Of a stretch of 64,000 nucleotides of DNA, positions 25,805 through 34,985 are shown in pieces. The stretch comes from JBJFCE01 sp964437825 (GTDB lineage: Bacteria > Bacillota > Clostridia > Lachnospirales > Lachnospiraceae), in contig CAYTIH010000008.1 in assembly GCA_964437825.1 (NCBI GenBank), positions 1-64,000 on the forward strand. The letters run 5' to 3'. Within the stretch, counting starts at the first letter, position 1; each line of letters opens with the position of its first letter. A program made the translations under genes and the position numbers. The notes under the pieces were generated by a model. That model saw only the letters and a program-made list of their open reading frames with translations, had not been told where the DNA came from and did no database searches.

Positions 25805-26701
25805 TTATACGGCTGTTTGTTCGTCATCTACTGAAGTATCCTGGGAATCGGCCGTTGATGTATTATCCTGTGGGATCTGATCCTCTTCCGCAGTGCCTTC
25901 CGCAGTGCCTTCCGCAGTGCCTTCCGCAGTGCCTGCCGCTTCATTCCCGCTGCCTGCTGCAATACTGCTTTGTGCATCCAGAATCTGCTGCAGCAGATCC
26001 GAAAGCCTTAAACCATAGTCATCCATCTTCTGAATCATGATTTCAATAGGATCAACCTCTGCATCTGCTCCCGTATACGCCTCATATTTCTCCATATAGG
26101 CGTCCACTGCTTCGATCATTTCCGATGTCAGGAATGATTTCTCGTAATCGGTCATGCCGCTGTAGATTTCCGCCACTTCCTTAAATGCCTCCAAATCCGC
26201 CTTTGTCGCTTCCTCAACCTCCGGAAGTGTCAGCATAACACTCACAATCGACTGCGCCTTTGAGGTTGCGGTTAAATAATCACTGTCAATCACCTGATAT
26301 ACGTCATCCAGATCATAATAAGAACCGTTGACTGACAATTTTGTTTTTCCACCCTCATACTGAAGATAGTCAACCTGTCCCATAATCAGTGTATCATCCA
26401 CATTCAGCATAACGGACTTGCCGATCATCTGGTACATCTTCATATCTTCTGCAGTATCCTGTAAGTTCTGCATACTTTCAAGTTCCGAGAAAGTTGCCAG
26501 CTGTGATATGTATTCCGTACTGTTATTGGACGCTTCCAACGGATCCTGATACTTCATTTCGGCTACCAAAAGCTGTAAAAAAGCATCCTTGTCAAGCGAT
26601 CCGCCTGTTTCGTTACTTGTTGTCGATGATTCTGTTTCCGTCTTATCCGTTTTCTGTACCAGATTGCCATCCACAACCGATGCTACCACACTTGAGCTCA
26701 T
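25805..26701 (-). CDS. flgD: Hook assembly scaffold FlgD
   Basis: A 298-residue hook cap/scaffold protein. The family core is near the N-terminus: LDKDAFLQLLVAEMKYQDPLEASNNSTEYISQLATFSELESMQNL (about 33-80), followed by a short beta domain (to about 135). The remaining C-terminal half is atypical: acidic helices, then a low-complexity tail with four GTAE units and an acidic end. I chose ATG at 26699-26701 with AGGAGG; the longer frame overlaps fliK. Confidence 0.9.
   Translation of the reverse strand: MSSSVVASVVDGNLVQKTDKTETESSTTSNETGGSLDKDAFLQLLVAEMKYQDPLEASNNSTEYISQLATFSELESMQNLQDTAEDMKMYQMIGKSVMLNVDDTLIMGQVDYLQYEGGKTKLSVNGSYYDLDDVYQVIDSDYLTATSKAQSIVSVMLTLPEVEEATKADLEAFKEVAEIYSGMTDYEKSFLTSEMIEAVDAYMEKYEAYTGADAEVDPIEIMIQKMDDYGLRLSDLLQQILDAQSSIAAGSGNEAAGTAEGTAEGTAEGTAEEDQIPQDNTSTADSQDTSVDDEQTAV
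25891..25940. repeat. 12-bp tandem repeat in the flgD tail
   Basis: About four copies of a 12-base unit (CGCAGTGCCTTC and close variants) encode the repeated residues GTAE near the FlgD C-terminus. In-frame copy-number change is likely between strains. Confidence 0.85.
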
Positions 26702-26714
26702 TGATTTCCTCCTT

Positions 26715-28241
26715 TCAGGCCAGATAATCCAATTTGCTGCCATGCCGCATCATCATATCCCTTGTAATGCGGTCTGCCTCATCCAGATCCTCTTCGCCTT
26801 CTTCATTCATGTCATCCAGATTGAATCTTCTGGCTGACTTCTTCTTTCCTTCAGCCTCTTCAGACTGGTTTGCTTCCCGATGCGCTTCTTCCTCCAGATT
26901 TCTCTCGAACTCATGGCTTGCTACGGTAACCTCAACCGCTTCCACCTTGACGCCCTGCTGTTCCAGATTTTCCTTTAAAACCATAACCTGGCTTTCCAGT
27001 ACTTCCTTTACTGTTTCATTCTGTGCGGAAAACTGCGCTGTTACGATACCGTTTTTGGATGCCAGCGATATGTGAAGCGATCCAAGCGACTGCGGATGCA
27101 GCTGCATCTCAATTTCGGAAAGCTGAGCTCCTCCCTGGAGCTTCATATAATCCAGAATCTGCTTCATAATCCGATCCACGTCTGCACCTGCATTGTTTAC
27201 GGAATCCCCCTCCATGAGTGTTTCCATAAGCTCGTTTGCATGTTCCGTCATCGTATCCGCAAAGATCTGATGATTCTCATTTTCGATTCCGGATTCCTCA
27301 TGAGATCCGGCTTGAGTCTGCTGCGCCTGCTTTTCTCCGGTCATATATAACCGGCTGTCAGCCTGCGAGGATGCTCCCTGATCCGTCTGATTGTTCCCGG
27401 ATTCCTGATTTTGGTCCTGCTGCATATCCTTCATGCTCTGCATATCGGGTATTTCCGGACTTATCGTGTCAGCGCTGTTCATCGTCTGATCCGATACAAG
27501 ATCCTCAAGATCCTGCTGTAAATTCAGCTGATCCGATTTCTGTAAGCCCTGATCCATTTGCACCGTCTGTTCCGTCAAACGGCTCCAATCCTGTGCACTT
27601 AGCGAAAAAGTCTCCTGCAGATTCTGTACTGCTGCGTCCGTCATCCGTGTGAGCTCCTGTACCGTCTGATACAAATTCTCATCGGTTAAAAGCGACATTC
27701 TGTCTTCTCCTGCCAGAGCAAGCGCAAGTTCCTGCATTCGATCCGGATTCAGTATATCCGTCATGTTCATATCAAGCTGTTTCATAGCTTCCAGAACATC
27801 CTGTGCATCCACGGAAAAACTGTCCGCTGCCTGTTCGATCAGATCCCGCGCCTGTTCTATCATGCTTTGATAGATCTGGGTACTGGCGGCTTCTTCGCCA
27901 TTCTCCAGGGCTTCTTTGGTCTGATCCGAAGGATTTTCTCCTTCCACAGATTGATCCTGCGTCGTTTCTCTTGAACCTTCCGTTTCGGTCTGCAGTTTCT
28001 GAGACGAATCTTTCCTGTCCGCTGCAGAAACGCTATCATCCGACCTGTCCTGTTCGTTTCTTGAAAAAGAAGCCTGCTCTTTTCCTGAAACCTGCTTCTC
28101 ATTCTGTCCGCCGATGCTTCCTGACACACTGTCCATGACCTTGGTGAATCCTGAGTCCAATCCATCCGTCCGTACAGTAGTATTTTGTACTGCAACATTC
28201 ATACCAGAACCCATTCGTTCAGTTACTGCTGTACTGGTCAT
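26715..28241 (-). CDS. fliK: Flagellar hook-length control protein FliK
   Basis: A 508-residue protein. The long N-terminal part (about 1-370) is disordered and rich in Gln, Asp, Ser and Glu, as expected for the molecular ruler. The conserved C-terminal domain (about 375-460) has GGAQLSEIEMQLHPQSLGSLHISLASKNGIVTAQF, which contacts FlhB to switch export specificity. A charged tail follows. AAGGAGG precedes ATG at 28241. A sigma-D-like promoter lies about 50-75 bases upstream. Confidence 0.92.
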   Translation of the reverse strand: MTSTAVTERMGSGMNVAVQNTTVRTDGLDSGFTKVMDSVSGSIGGQNEKQVSGKEQASFSRNEQDRSDDSVSAADRKDSSQKLQTETEGSRETTQDQSVEGENPSDQTKEALENGEEAASTQIYQSMIEQARDLIEQAADSFSVDAQDVLEAMKQLDMNMTDILNPDRMQELALALAGEDRMSLLTDENLYQTVQELTRMTDAAVQNLQETFSLSAQDWSRLTEQTVQMDQGLQKSDQLNLQQDLEDLVSDQTMNSADTISPEIPDMQSMKDMQQDQNQESGNNQTDQGASSQADSRLYMTGEKQAQQTQAGSHEESGIENENHQIFADTMTEHANELMETLMEGDSVNNAGADVDRIMKQILDYMKLQGGAQLSEIEMQLHPQSLGSLHISLASKNGIVTAQFSAQNETVKEVLESQVMVLKENLEQQGVKVEAVEVTVASHEFERNLEEEAHREANQSEEAEGKKKSARRFNLDDMNEEGEEDLDEADRITRDMMMRHGSKLDYLA

Positions 28242-28288
28242 TACTCGTATTCCTCCTTTCTTTGATTTTCAAGGTACCTGCAAATATA

Positions 28289-28315
28289 TTATCGGTTTTT
28301 CGTCAATAAATCTTA
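28289..28315 (-). promoter_or_regulatory. Sigma-D (FliA) type promoter before fliK
   Basis: On the minus strand TAAG (28312-28315), 15 bases, then ACCGATAA (28289-28296). Compared with the known FliA/SigD consensus TAAA-N15-GCCGATAA this matches 10 of 12 bases with exact spacing. It lies in a 108-base gap, the largest in this part of the cluster, so an internal promoter is plausible. Confidence 0.6.
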
Positions 28316-28349
28316 ATACTTTTCCGTATTTTTTTTTGGTCATAAATGA

Positions 28350-29237
28350 CTATTCATCGGAGGGATCCATCAGTCTGGTAAGTCTGGCTGCAATTTCAGT
28401 ATCCATAGCTCCCAGAATATTTCCTCTGTCCTCGGCGCTCATCTGATTCAGGATTCTGGCAACCAAATCCAGATCCTCCGTCATAGCTTCGAAGATAGCC
28501 GCAGCCTGCTTGGGCTTCATTTCGGAATATGCCTTTGCATAATTCGAAATTTCTTCATCCTCCAGCTGTCCTGCAATCGCCTGTTCATATAGTGTTTGCG
28601 CCGTTGTCGGATCCATGGATTCAAAATATTTGATGTATTCCTCTACGCCCGGACCGTTTTCGGCATATATGACCTCTTCATAAAATTCATTCTTTATTTT
28701 CTCGAAATCCAGCTGACTATCCTCAAACGTCTGCAGTCGTTCAACCTCCGCACGCAGCTGTTCCAGTTCTTCTTCATCGGCGCTGTTAATCGTCTGCGCC
28801 TGCTCAAGCTGAAGCTCCAGTACCCGGATCTGCTCCACAGCATCGCGGAGACTGGTATAACCCCCGTACGCTTCTTCATCCTCGGTTTCCACGGTATCAT
28901 CCTTTGGCAGGATCAGATTCAGAACCGGAACATCCTTTAACACAGGACGAAGCACATTCGAGCCAAAGCCCCCCACATCCAGCTTAATCAAAAGGCACAA
29001 AATCGCCAGCCAAATCAGCACGATAAAGATCGTCACCACGACAGCCGATACCGTTCCTCCCGATGACTCGTCGGCATCGTCTAAGGACGCCTCCTGCTTT
29101 GCCAGTTCCTTGGCACGGGCCTTGGCTTCCTTTTTCTGCTGTCTGCTTTCTTCCTTTAATTTTCTTTTTTCATCTTTTAACTTCTGCTTTTCCTGCGTCA
29201 CATCTACAACAGGAATTTCCATTTCTTCCTTTGCCAT
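28350..29237 (-). CDS. MotE-family protein with MgtE N-terminal-like domain
   Basis: A 295-residue protein. A Lys/Glu-rich cytosolic coiled coil (about 1-60) is followed by one membrane helix (about 65-88), a second coiled coil (about 125-170) and a helical MgtE_N-type domain (about 180-295; KYFESMDPTTAQTLYEQAI..., YSEMKPKQAAAIFEAMTEDLDLVARILNQM). The MgtE_N fold resembles part of FliG. In other bacteria MotE-like proteins support the stator or FliL; here it lies between fliJ and fliK. Its role is inferred from position only. Confidence 0.8.
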   Translation of the reverse strand: MAKEEMEIPVVDVTQEKQKLKDEKRKLKEESRQQKKEAKARAKELAKQEASLDDADESSGGTVSAVVVTIFIVLIWLAILCLLIKLDVGGFGSNVLRPVLKDVPVLNLILPKDDTVETEDEEAYGGYTSLRDAVEQIRVLELQLEQAQTINSADEEELEQLRAEVERLQTFEDSQLDFEKIKNEFYEEVIYAENGPGVEEYIKYFESMDPTTAQTLYEQAIAGQLEDEEISNYAKAYSEMKPKQAAAIFEAMTEDLDLVARILNQMSAEDRGNILGAMDTEIAARLTRLMDPSDE

Positions 29238-29257
29238 AGTATCAAGTCTGATCCTTT

Positions 29258-29719
29258 TTACGTGTTTTCACTCTCCGCGATCCGCTGTCCGTAGGTATAG
29301 CTGGTCAGCTCATCAATTTCCTTGCTCTCTTTATGCTTCTCATCTAACAGAAACTGCTCAAACGCACGTTCCTTGAGTTTCTCATGCGTTTTGCGCTCCT
29401 GCATGACCTCCGTCATCTTCTGCCTTGCCTTGTCCGCAGCAGCCTGTGCATTACGGATTCTGATCTGCTGCGCCTTGATTTCTTCCTCCGTAATCAGAAT
29501 TCCCCGATTATTTTCCGTAATCTCCCGAATATCGAGCGTCTCGGAAAGCAGCTCTTTGGCATGGCGCTCATAGCCTTCCTTCCTGTGCCTTAAGTATACC
29601 AGCCTTTCTTCCTCTTCCCGAAGTTTCTGAAGCGCGGCCGCATACTGCATTCGGGCCTGCTGTTCCATACTCTCCTTGATATTCAGGATATTCTGCATTC
29701 GGTATCTAAATCTCGCCAC
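29258..29719 (-). CDS. fliJ: Flagellar export chaperone/stalk FliJ
   Basis: A 153-residue helical coiled-coil protein that acts as the central stalk of the FliI ATPase ring. The start MARFRYRMQNILNIKE is typical, and the whole length is charged heptads. GTG start at 29719 with GGGAGG a little far upstream. It follows fliI by about 40 bases, the usual partner order. Confidence 0.92.
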   Translation of the reverse strand: MARFRYRMQNILNIKESMEQQARMQYAAALQKLREEEERLVYLRHRKEGYERHAKELLSETLDIREITENNRGILITEEEIKAQQIRIRNAQAAADKARQKMTEVMQERKTHEKLKERAFEQFLLDEKHKESKEIDELTSYTYGQRIAESENT

Positions 29720-29758
29720 GACTGATTATTTCCTCCCGGCATCCCATAACCGCCGCTG

Positions 29759-31075
29759 TTATTGTGCAAACAAAGCTTCCAGTCTCTGCACGGTTTCCTC
29801 AAAGGTTATTTTTTCATCCGTTGCCTGCATCAGAAATTCATTCACGGGCTTTATTTTCTCGATCGCATAGTCAATATCCGGATTGCTGCCCTTTTTATAG
29901 GCTCCGATATTGATCAGATCCTCTGCGTCATGATAGGTTGCCATAACATTCTTCAATTTACCGGCTGCCTGTTTGTGTTCCTTGCCGGAAATAGAACTCA
30001 TGCATCGGGAAATGCTCTGTAAAATATCAATTGCAGGATAATGATTTTTATGCGCCAGCTTTCTGTCCAGCATAATATGTCCGTCCAGAATACTGCGGGC
30101 CGTATCCGTAATCGGCTCGTTAAAATCATCTCCGTCCACCAATACCGTATACAACCCGGTAATAGAGCCTTTCTTTGCCCTTCCTGCGCGCTCCAGAAGC
30201 TTGGGCATTTCCGAATACACGCTGGGCGGATATCCCCTTGTCACGGGCGGCTCGCCGCTGGCCAATCCGATTTCCCTCTGGGCCATGGAAAAACGTGTCA
30301 GGGAATCCATCATTAACAGCACATCTTTTCCCTGATCCCTGAAATATTCGGCAATCGCCGTTGCCGTCTGCGCCGCCTTTTTTCGTTCCAAAGCCGGCTT
30401 ATCCGATGTCGCCACCACAACCACGGAGCGTCTCATACCTTCTTCTCCGAGGTCATGCTCTATAAATTCCCGCACCTCTCTGCCTCGTTCTCCGATCAGT
30501 GCGATTACGTTAATGTCCGCTTTTGTATTACGGGCAAACATACCCATCAGTGTTGATTTTCCGACGCCGGAGCCGGCAAAAATACCGATACGTTGTCCTT
30601 TTCCGACAGTAATCAATCCGTCCACAGCACGAACGCCAAGCGGAAGGACTTCGTCAATGATCTCTCTGCTTAACGGGTCCGGCGGCGGAGCTTCAACGGG
30701 ATACGTTTTCCCGTTTCCCACAGTCCCGCTCTTATCCACAGACTGTCCCAAACCGTCAAGCGTTTTTCCGAGCAGATAATCGCCCACAGGAACGCTCAGG
30801 GGATAGCCCTGATTTTCGACTCTGCATCCCAGACCGATTCCCTCAGTCACTTCATAGGGCATGAGCAGCGTCTTGCCGTCTTTAAACCCGACGACCTCGG
30901 CCCGAATCGGTTTATAAGGCTCCTCCGGGTAGATATAGCACAGATCCCCAAGCTTTGCATCGGGACCTGCGGCTTCTATGGTAAGACCTACTACATTGAC
31001 AACTTTTCCAAGTTTTTTATAGTAGGTCTTATACTTCATGTTTTGATATTTTTCAAAATTGATTGCAATGTTCAT
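29759..31075 (-). CDS. fliI: Flagellum-specific ATPase FliI
   Basis: A 438-residue ATPase related to F1-beta that drives delivery of export substrates. P-loop GSGVGKST is near 170, Walker B LLMMDSLTRFSMAQREIGLA near 245, and the family motif SGEPPVTRGYPPSVYSEMPKLLERAG follows. ATG at 31075 overlaps the fliH stop by 4 bases (ATGA). Length is normal. Confidence 0.97.
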   Translation of the reverse strand: MNIAINFEKYQNMKYKTYYKKLGKVVNVVGLTIEAAGPDAKLGDLCYIYPEEPYKPIRAEVVGFKDGKTLLMPYEVTEGIGLGCRVENQGYPLSVPVGDYLLGKTLDGLGQSVDKSGTVGNGKTYPVEAPPPDPLSREIIDEVLPLGVRAVDGLITVGKGQRIGIFAGSGVGKSTLMGMFARNTKADINVIALIGERGREVREFIEHDLGEEGMRRSVVVVATSDKPALERKKAAQTATAIAEYFRDQGKDVLLMMDSLTRFSMAQREIGLASGEPPVTRGYPPSVYSEMPKLLERAGRAKKGSITGLYTVLVDGDDFNEPITDTARSILDGHIMLDRKLAHKNHYPAIDILQSISRCMSSISGKEHKQAAGKLKNVMATYHDAEDLINIGAYKKGSNPDIDYAIEKIKPVNEFLMQATDEKITFEETVQRLEALFAQ

Positions 31076-31959
31076 GATGATACCTCTTCCGGATCTCCGG
31101 AATAGGACAGTATTCTCAGCTGCTTGGTCAGTTCTTCCAGCTGAGTTCCCAAGCCGCAGTCAAAAATACCGTTTTCCGTCTCTATCATGCATCCGTTCTT
31201 GGAAAGCGTAGAATCTGCAATCACTTCAACCGAGGAGCTTGCGCCCCCCGCAGCAGCTGCCAGCTGTTTTTTCTGCATACTGACAACCGGATAATCGTCC
31301 TTTGAGACATGAATCAAAAATTCCCTGCAGCCTTCAATATTTCTGATGGCGTTGCCTGCCAGAAACATGATCAGCTGTGTTTCGTCTGCCAGGCTGACCT
31401 TCAGGACATGCTCATAAACTCCGGTCAGTGTTTCAATCAAACGAGGCTCCAGTTCCTTGATGGCAGCCTCATATTTCTCATCCAGGGCAATGGCCTTTGC
31501 TTCCAGCTCTTTCTTTAAATGCTCGGTTTCCTGAACACCCTTACGGTATCCGGCATCATAGCCTTCCTGTCTTCCTGCTTTTACGGCTTCCTGCCTGGCC
31601 TGTTCAATTTCCTTTAACGCATCTTCTTTAATCCGGGCAATTTCCTCCTGCGCCTGTGAAATCAGTTCTTCGGGAGTGATCCCCTGATCAACGGACGCGG
31701 CCTTCACGATATTGCCGTTTCCTTGGATTCCCTCTGTGAAAGCGCCTTCCGCCGTGTCACGGTCATCCAGTAAAGCAGAGACTCTTTCCGCATCCAGATC
31801 CTGTGAAAATTCATCCGAAAACTGCTGCGGCATCTCCTCCTGAACGCATCTTGCCGAAAGCGCCTCCAGTTTTCTGGCGATCAACGCATTGGTATCAATG
31901 ATGACAGTCTCCTGCTCCTTCATTACTGTCCTGTTCGATTTAATCAGGGTCCTATACAA
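31072..31959 (-). CDS. fliH: Flagellar assembly protein FliH
   Basis: A 295-residue regulator of FliI. A central helical region with Glu/Lys heptads and GRQEGYDAGYRKGVQE-type glycine-spaced repeats (about 105-180) precedes the C-terminal domain that binds FliI (about 185-290). The start is uncertain: TTG at 31957-31959 gives MYRTLIKSNRTV, which fits the family, and has a GGAGG 11 bases upstream; GTG at 31969-31971 is the longer choice. Either start overlaps the end of fliG. Confidence 0.87.
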   Translation of the reverse strand: MYRTLIKSNRTVMKEQETVIIDTNALIARKLEALSARCVQEEMPQQFSDEFSQDLDAERVSALLDDRDTAEGAFTEGIQGNGNIVKAASVDQGITPEELISQAQEEIARIKEDALKEIEQARQEAVKAGRQEGYDAGYRKGVQETEHLKKELEAKAIALDEKYEAAIKELEPRLIETLTGVYEHVLKVSLADETQLIMFLAGNAIRNIEGCREFLIHVSKDDYPVVSMQKKQLAAAAGGASSSVEVIADSTLSKNGCMIETENGIFDCGLGTQLEELTKQLRILSYSGDPEEVSS

Positions 31960-32965
31960 TGATCTCGTCACCTCCGCCTCTGGAGATTACAATTTCAGCC
32001 GAGTCTTCCAGCTTTCTGATGATATTAACGATCTTCTGCTGAGCCTCCTCAACATCCTTCATACGTACCGGGCCCATAAATTCCATATCTTCCTTGATCA
32101 TGGCAGCCAGGCGCTTGGAAAGGTTATTGAAGATCGCATTCTGTACTTCCTCATTTGCACCTTTCAGCGCCATTGCAAGGTCATTATTCTCAACCTCTCG
32201 AAGAACTCTCTGAATTGCACGGTCATCAAGCAGCAGAACGTCTTCGAATACGAACATCTTCTTACGAATTTCATCCGCAAGCTCGGGCTCCTCAATTTCC
32301 AAGGATTCCATAATATGTTTCTCCGTACCGCGATCTACGGTATTTAAAATTTCTACAACCGCATCCACGCCGCCAATGATGGTGTAATCCTGATTGACAA
32401 GGCTTGCCAGCTTCGACTCCAGCACCTTTTCCACTTCCTTGATGACATCCGGGCTGGTTCTGTCCATCATGGCAATACGCTTTGCCACATCCGCCTGTCT
32501 GTCGGGCGGCAGCGCCGAAACAATGAGCGCAGCCTGCTGGGGTGACAAATAGGACAAAATAAGCGCAATTGTCTGCGGATGCTCATCCTGAATAAAATTC
32601 AGCAGCTGGGACGCATCCGTCTTTCTGACAAATTCAAACGGTTTTACCTGTAAGGATGCGGTCAGTTTACCGATCACATCCATTGCCTTTTCCGAACCGA
32701 GCGCCTTTTCCAAAAGTTCCTTGGCGTACCCGATTCCGCCCTCTGCAATGTACTGCTGAGCCAGACATACCTCATAAAACTCGTTGATTACATCCTCTTT
32801 CTGCTGAGGTGTAATGCTCCTTGTATTGGCGATCTCGAGTGTCAGTTCTTCAATTTCATCTTCTTTTAAATGTTTAAAGATATTTGCGGATTTCTCAGGG
32901 CCAAGGACAACTAACAAAACAGCAGCCTTCTGAATTCCCTGCATACTATCTTTTGATACTGACAC
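31952..32965 (-). CDS. fliG: Flagellar switch/rotor protein FliG
   Basis: A 337-residue rotor protein. N-terminal domain binds FliF; the middle domain carries the EHPQTIALILSYL motif near 125; the C-terminal torque domain has LLLDDRAIQRVLREVENNDLAMALKG with the conserved charged residues. GTG start at 32965 with GGGGGT upstream. It lies 6 bases after fliF and overlaps fliH. Confidence 0.97.
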   Translation of the reverse strand: MSVSKDSMQGIQKAAVLLVVLGPEKSANIFKHLKEDEIEELTLEIANTRSITPQQKEDVINEFYEVCLAQQYIAEGGIGYAKELLEKALGSEKAMDVIGKLTASLQVKPFEFVRKTDASQLLNFIQDEHPQTIALILSYLSPQQAALIVSALPPDRQADVAKRIAMMDRTSPDVIKEVEKVLESKLASLVNQDYTIIGGVDAVVEILNTVDRGTEKHIMESLEIEEPELADEIRKKMFVFEDVLLLDDRAIQRVLREVENNDLAMALKGANEEVQNAIFNNLSKRLAAMIKEDMEFMGPVRMKDVEEAQQKIVNIIRKLEDSAEIVISRGGGDEIIV

Positions 32966-32971
32966 AGCTCT

Positions 32972-34570
32972 TTACCCCCAATCTTCATTCAGCCAGTTAC
33001 GAAGTAGATTTGCCGCCGCTTCGGGATTCTCATCGACAAACTTCTCAATCAGCTTTCTGGTCTCGGATTTATCCTCTACGTTAATATCCTCCAGTTCCTC
33101 CTGGGTTGACTGAAGCAGGCTTTCAACGGAAAGTTCTTCGTCTTCCTGCTGTTTTCTCTCTCCACGCATACTGCGCAGTACGACAAAGGCAAGCAGTGCA
33201 AGGATAATGATAATAAGCAGAACCTGAAGTACATCGGACACGCCGACAGACGAACCTTCCTGATCAATGAACACGTTCTCATCGTAAACAATAAAGGAAA
33301 CGTTCTCCGCGGGGATTCCTGTAGCGTTTGCGACAAGGTTTATCCAGTCCTCATCCACTTCCAGCTTGGTACGCCCCGAATTCGCACTCTTATATTCTTC
33401 CCAGCTGATCCCGTCCAGAAGTCCCTGTCTTTTTACATCCTCTTCCTTTACTTGAGTGTAATGAGTCGCCGATACCGCAATGGTAGAAGTAGTATACTTG
33501 ATCACTCCGGGCGGAATGTTCTGATAGCTGATCGATTCGTCCGGAAGATAATTGTTTTCGTACTCCGTAACGGTACTGGAGCTTTCACCGTCCGGATCAA
33601 TATCATAGGTTACGGTCTCGTCACCGTTAGAGGTCGTTCCCGGAATACCGCCGACTCCGCTGGTATCTTCTGATTCGTATCTCCGCTCGCTGCTGAGCAT
33701 TCCCTCCTCGCGTCCGTCCGGCGCACTGAATTTATGCTCTGTCAGCTCCGTACTGGAAAAATCCAGATCCAGATTCGGTGCAACCGAAATCACGCTGAAC
33801 GCTCCGGTACCGCTTAACACGGATCTTACCTGATCAATCGCCGCATTTTCCACCTGCTGTTTCATCGAGAGCTGACTGCTGGCCACACCTGCGGCGGAGG
33901 TGTCTTCCGTGCCCGAAAAATACAGATTTCCATCGAAATCCATAATCACAATATTATTCGTCGTATCATTTCCGAGCGCCGTAGCGACAAAACGTGCAAT
34001 AGCCTGGGCGGTTTCCGTAGTTAACTCTCCGGATAATTCCAGGCTCACAGCTGCATATGATTCTGCTGCATTTGAAATCAGCGTTCCGTCATCTGTCGGA
34101 ATGGACAAATTAACAACCGCACGCTTTACAAACTTTAAATTCTCAAGATCCTCTTCCATTTCACTTTGAAGTGCAAGGACCGTTTTCTTTTGCTTATCGG
34201 ATTCCGTTGTGCTGAGGCCTCCGCTCAGCGCGTCATCCAAAGTATAGGCATTTGTCGGAATATTGTTCTGTCCGAGCAGCAGACGTGCCTGGGACTCTTG
34301 TTTGGCCAAAATTTCGATTTGAAGTCCGTCTTCGGAAGTTTTGTAGGTCAATGACTCTCCCTCGAGCAATTCTACAACTTCGGCCGCCTGCTTTGTGGTT
34401 TCGCAAGTCAGCAAATCCGTATATTTGGGTTTTGTTAAAAAAGTAACCAGTATAATTACAATCGTCAAAACGCCTGCCGCAGCGCCGCAGATGATTAACT
34501 TCTGTTTGACGGAAAATTTATTCCACCATTCCAAGATCTTCTTTGGAATCTCCTTTAGTTTCTCCTGCAT
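32972..34570 (-). CDS. fliF: MS-ring protein FliF
   Basis: A 532-residue MS-ring protein, with a first membrane helix (about 25-45) and a second near the C-terminus (about 445-465). The ring-building motifs lie between: LAKQESQARLLLGQNNIPTN and KRAVVNLSIPTDDGTLIS. The last 30 residues are the FliG-binding tail ending in AANLLRNWLNEDWG. Length is normal. The ATG has AAGGGAG upstream. Confidence 0.97.
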   Translation of the reverse strand: MQEKLKEIPKKILEWWNKFSVKQKLIICGAAAGVLTIVIILVTFLTKPKYTDLLTCETTKQAAEVVELLEGESLTYKTSEDGLQIEILAKQESQARLLLGQNNIPTNAYTLDDALSGGLSTTESDKQKKTVLALQSEMEEDLENLKFVKRAVVNLSIPTDDGTLISNAAESYAAVSLELSGELTTETAQAIARFVATALGNDTTNNIVIMDFDGNLYFSGTEDTSAAGVASSQLSMKQQVENAAIDQVRSVLSGTGAFSVISVAPNLDLDFSSTELTEHKFSAPDGREEGMLSSERRYESEDTSGVGGIPGTTSNGDETVTYDIDPDGESSSTVTEYENNYLPDESISYQNIPPGVIKYTTSTIAVSATHYTQVKEEDVKRQGLLDGISWEEYKSANSGRTKLEVDEDWINLVANATGIPAENVSFIVYDENVFIDQEGSSVGVSDVLQVLLIIIILALLAFVVLRSMRGERKQQEDEELSVESLLQSTQEELEDINVEDKSETRKLIEKFVDENPEAAANLLRNWLNEDWG

Positions 34571-34601
34571 CTTACGTTTCTCCCTTACTTCTCAACAAAG
34601 C

Positions 34602-34934
34602 TTAAATATTGATCTGCATGATCTCTTTATATGCATCCAGGAACTTGTCCCTGACAGCAACGGTGTATTGTAATGCAGTAGAAGCCTTGGATAGCGCAAT
34701 CGTCAGATCATGGGCATTCTCGGTTTCTCCAAGCGCAAATTTAATTTCTTCGTTTTCGGCATCGGACAGATATCCGTTTGTCGTATTAATGCTGTCCATT
34801 GCCGAACTCAGCATATTGCTGAACAGCTCATGCGAATCGTTTCCTTCCACAGTACTCAGCTGTTTGATTGCAGCTATGCTCTGTTTGGAATTTGCAGACT
34901 CAACACTGAGACTCTGTAAACTATGTATATCCAT
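34602..34934 (-). CDS. fliE: Flagellar rod adaptor FliE
   Basis: A 110-residue helical protein that connects the MS ring to the rod. The C-terminal ALSKASTALQYTVAVRDKFLDAYKEIMQ is the family signature; the middle SNMLSSAMDSINTTN is also typical. GGAAGG precedes ATG at 34934. It lies between flgC and fliF, the usual order. Confidence 0.95.
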   Translation of the reverse strand: MDIHSLQSLSVESANSKQSIAAIKQLSTVEGNDSHELFSNMLSSAMDSINTTNGYLSDAENEEIKFALGETENAHDLTIALSKASTALQYTVAVRDKFLDAYKEIMQINI

Positions 34935-34985
34935 GATTTTTTGTTCCTTCCCGCACTAAGTCAGATGCTTTCGGTGATTCCCCGC

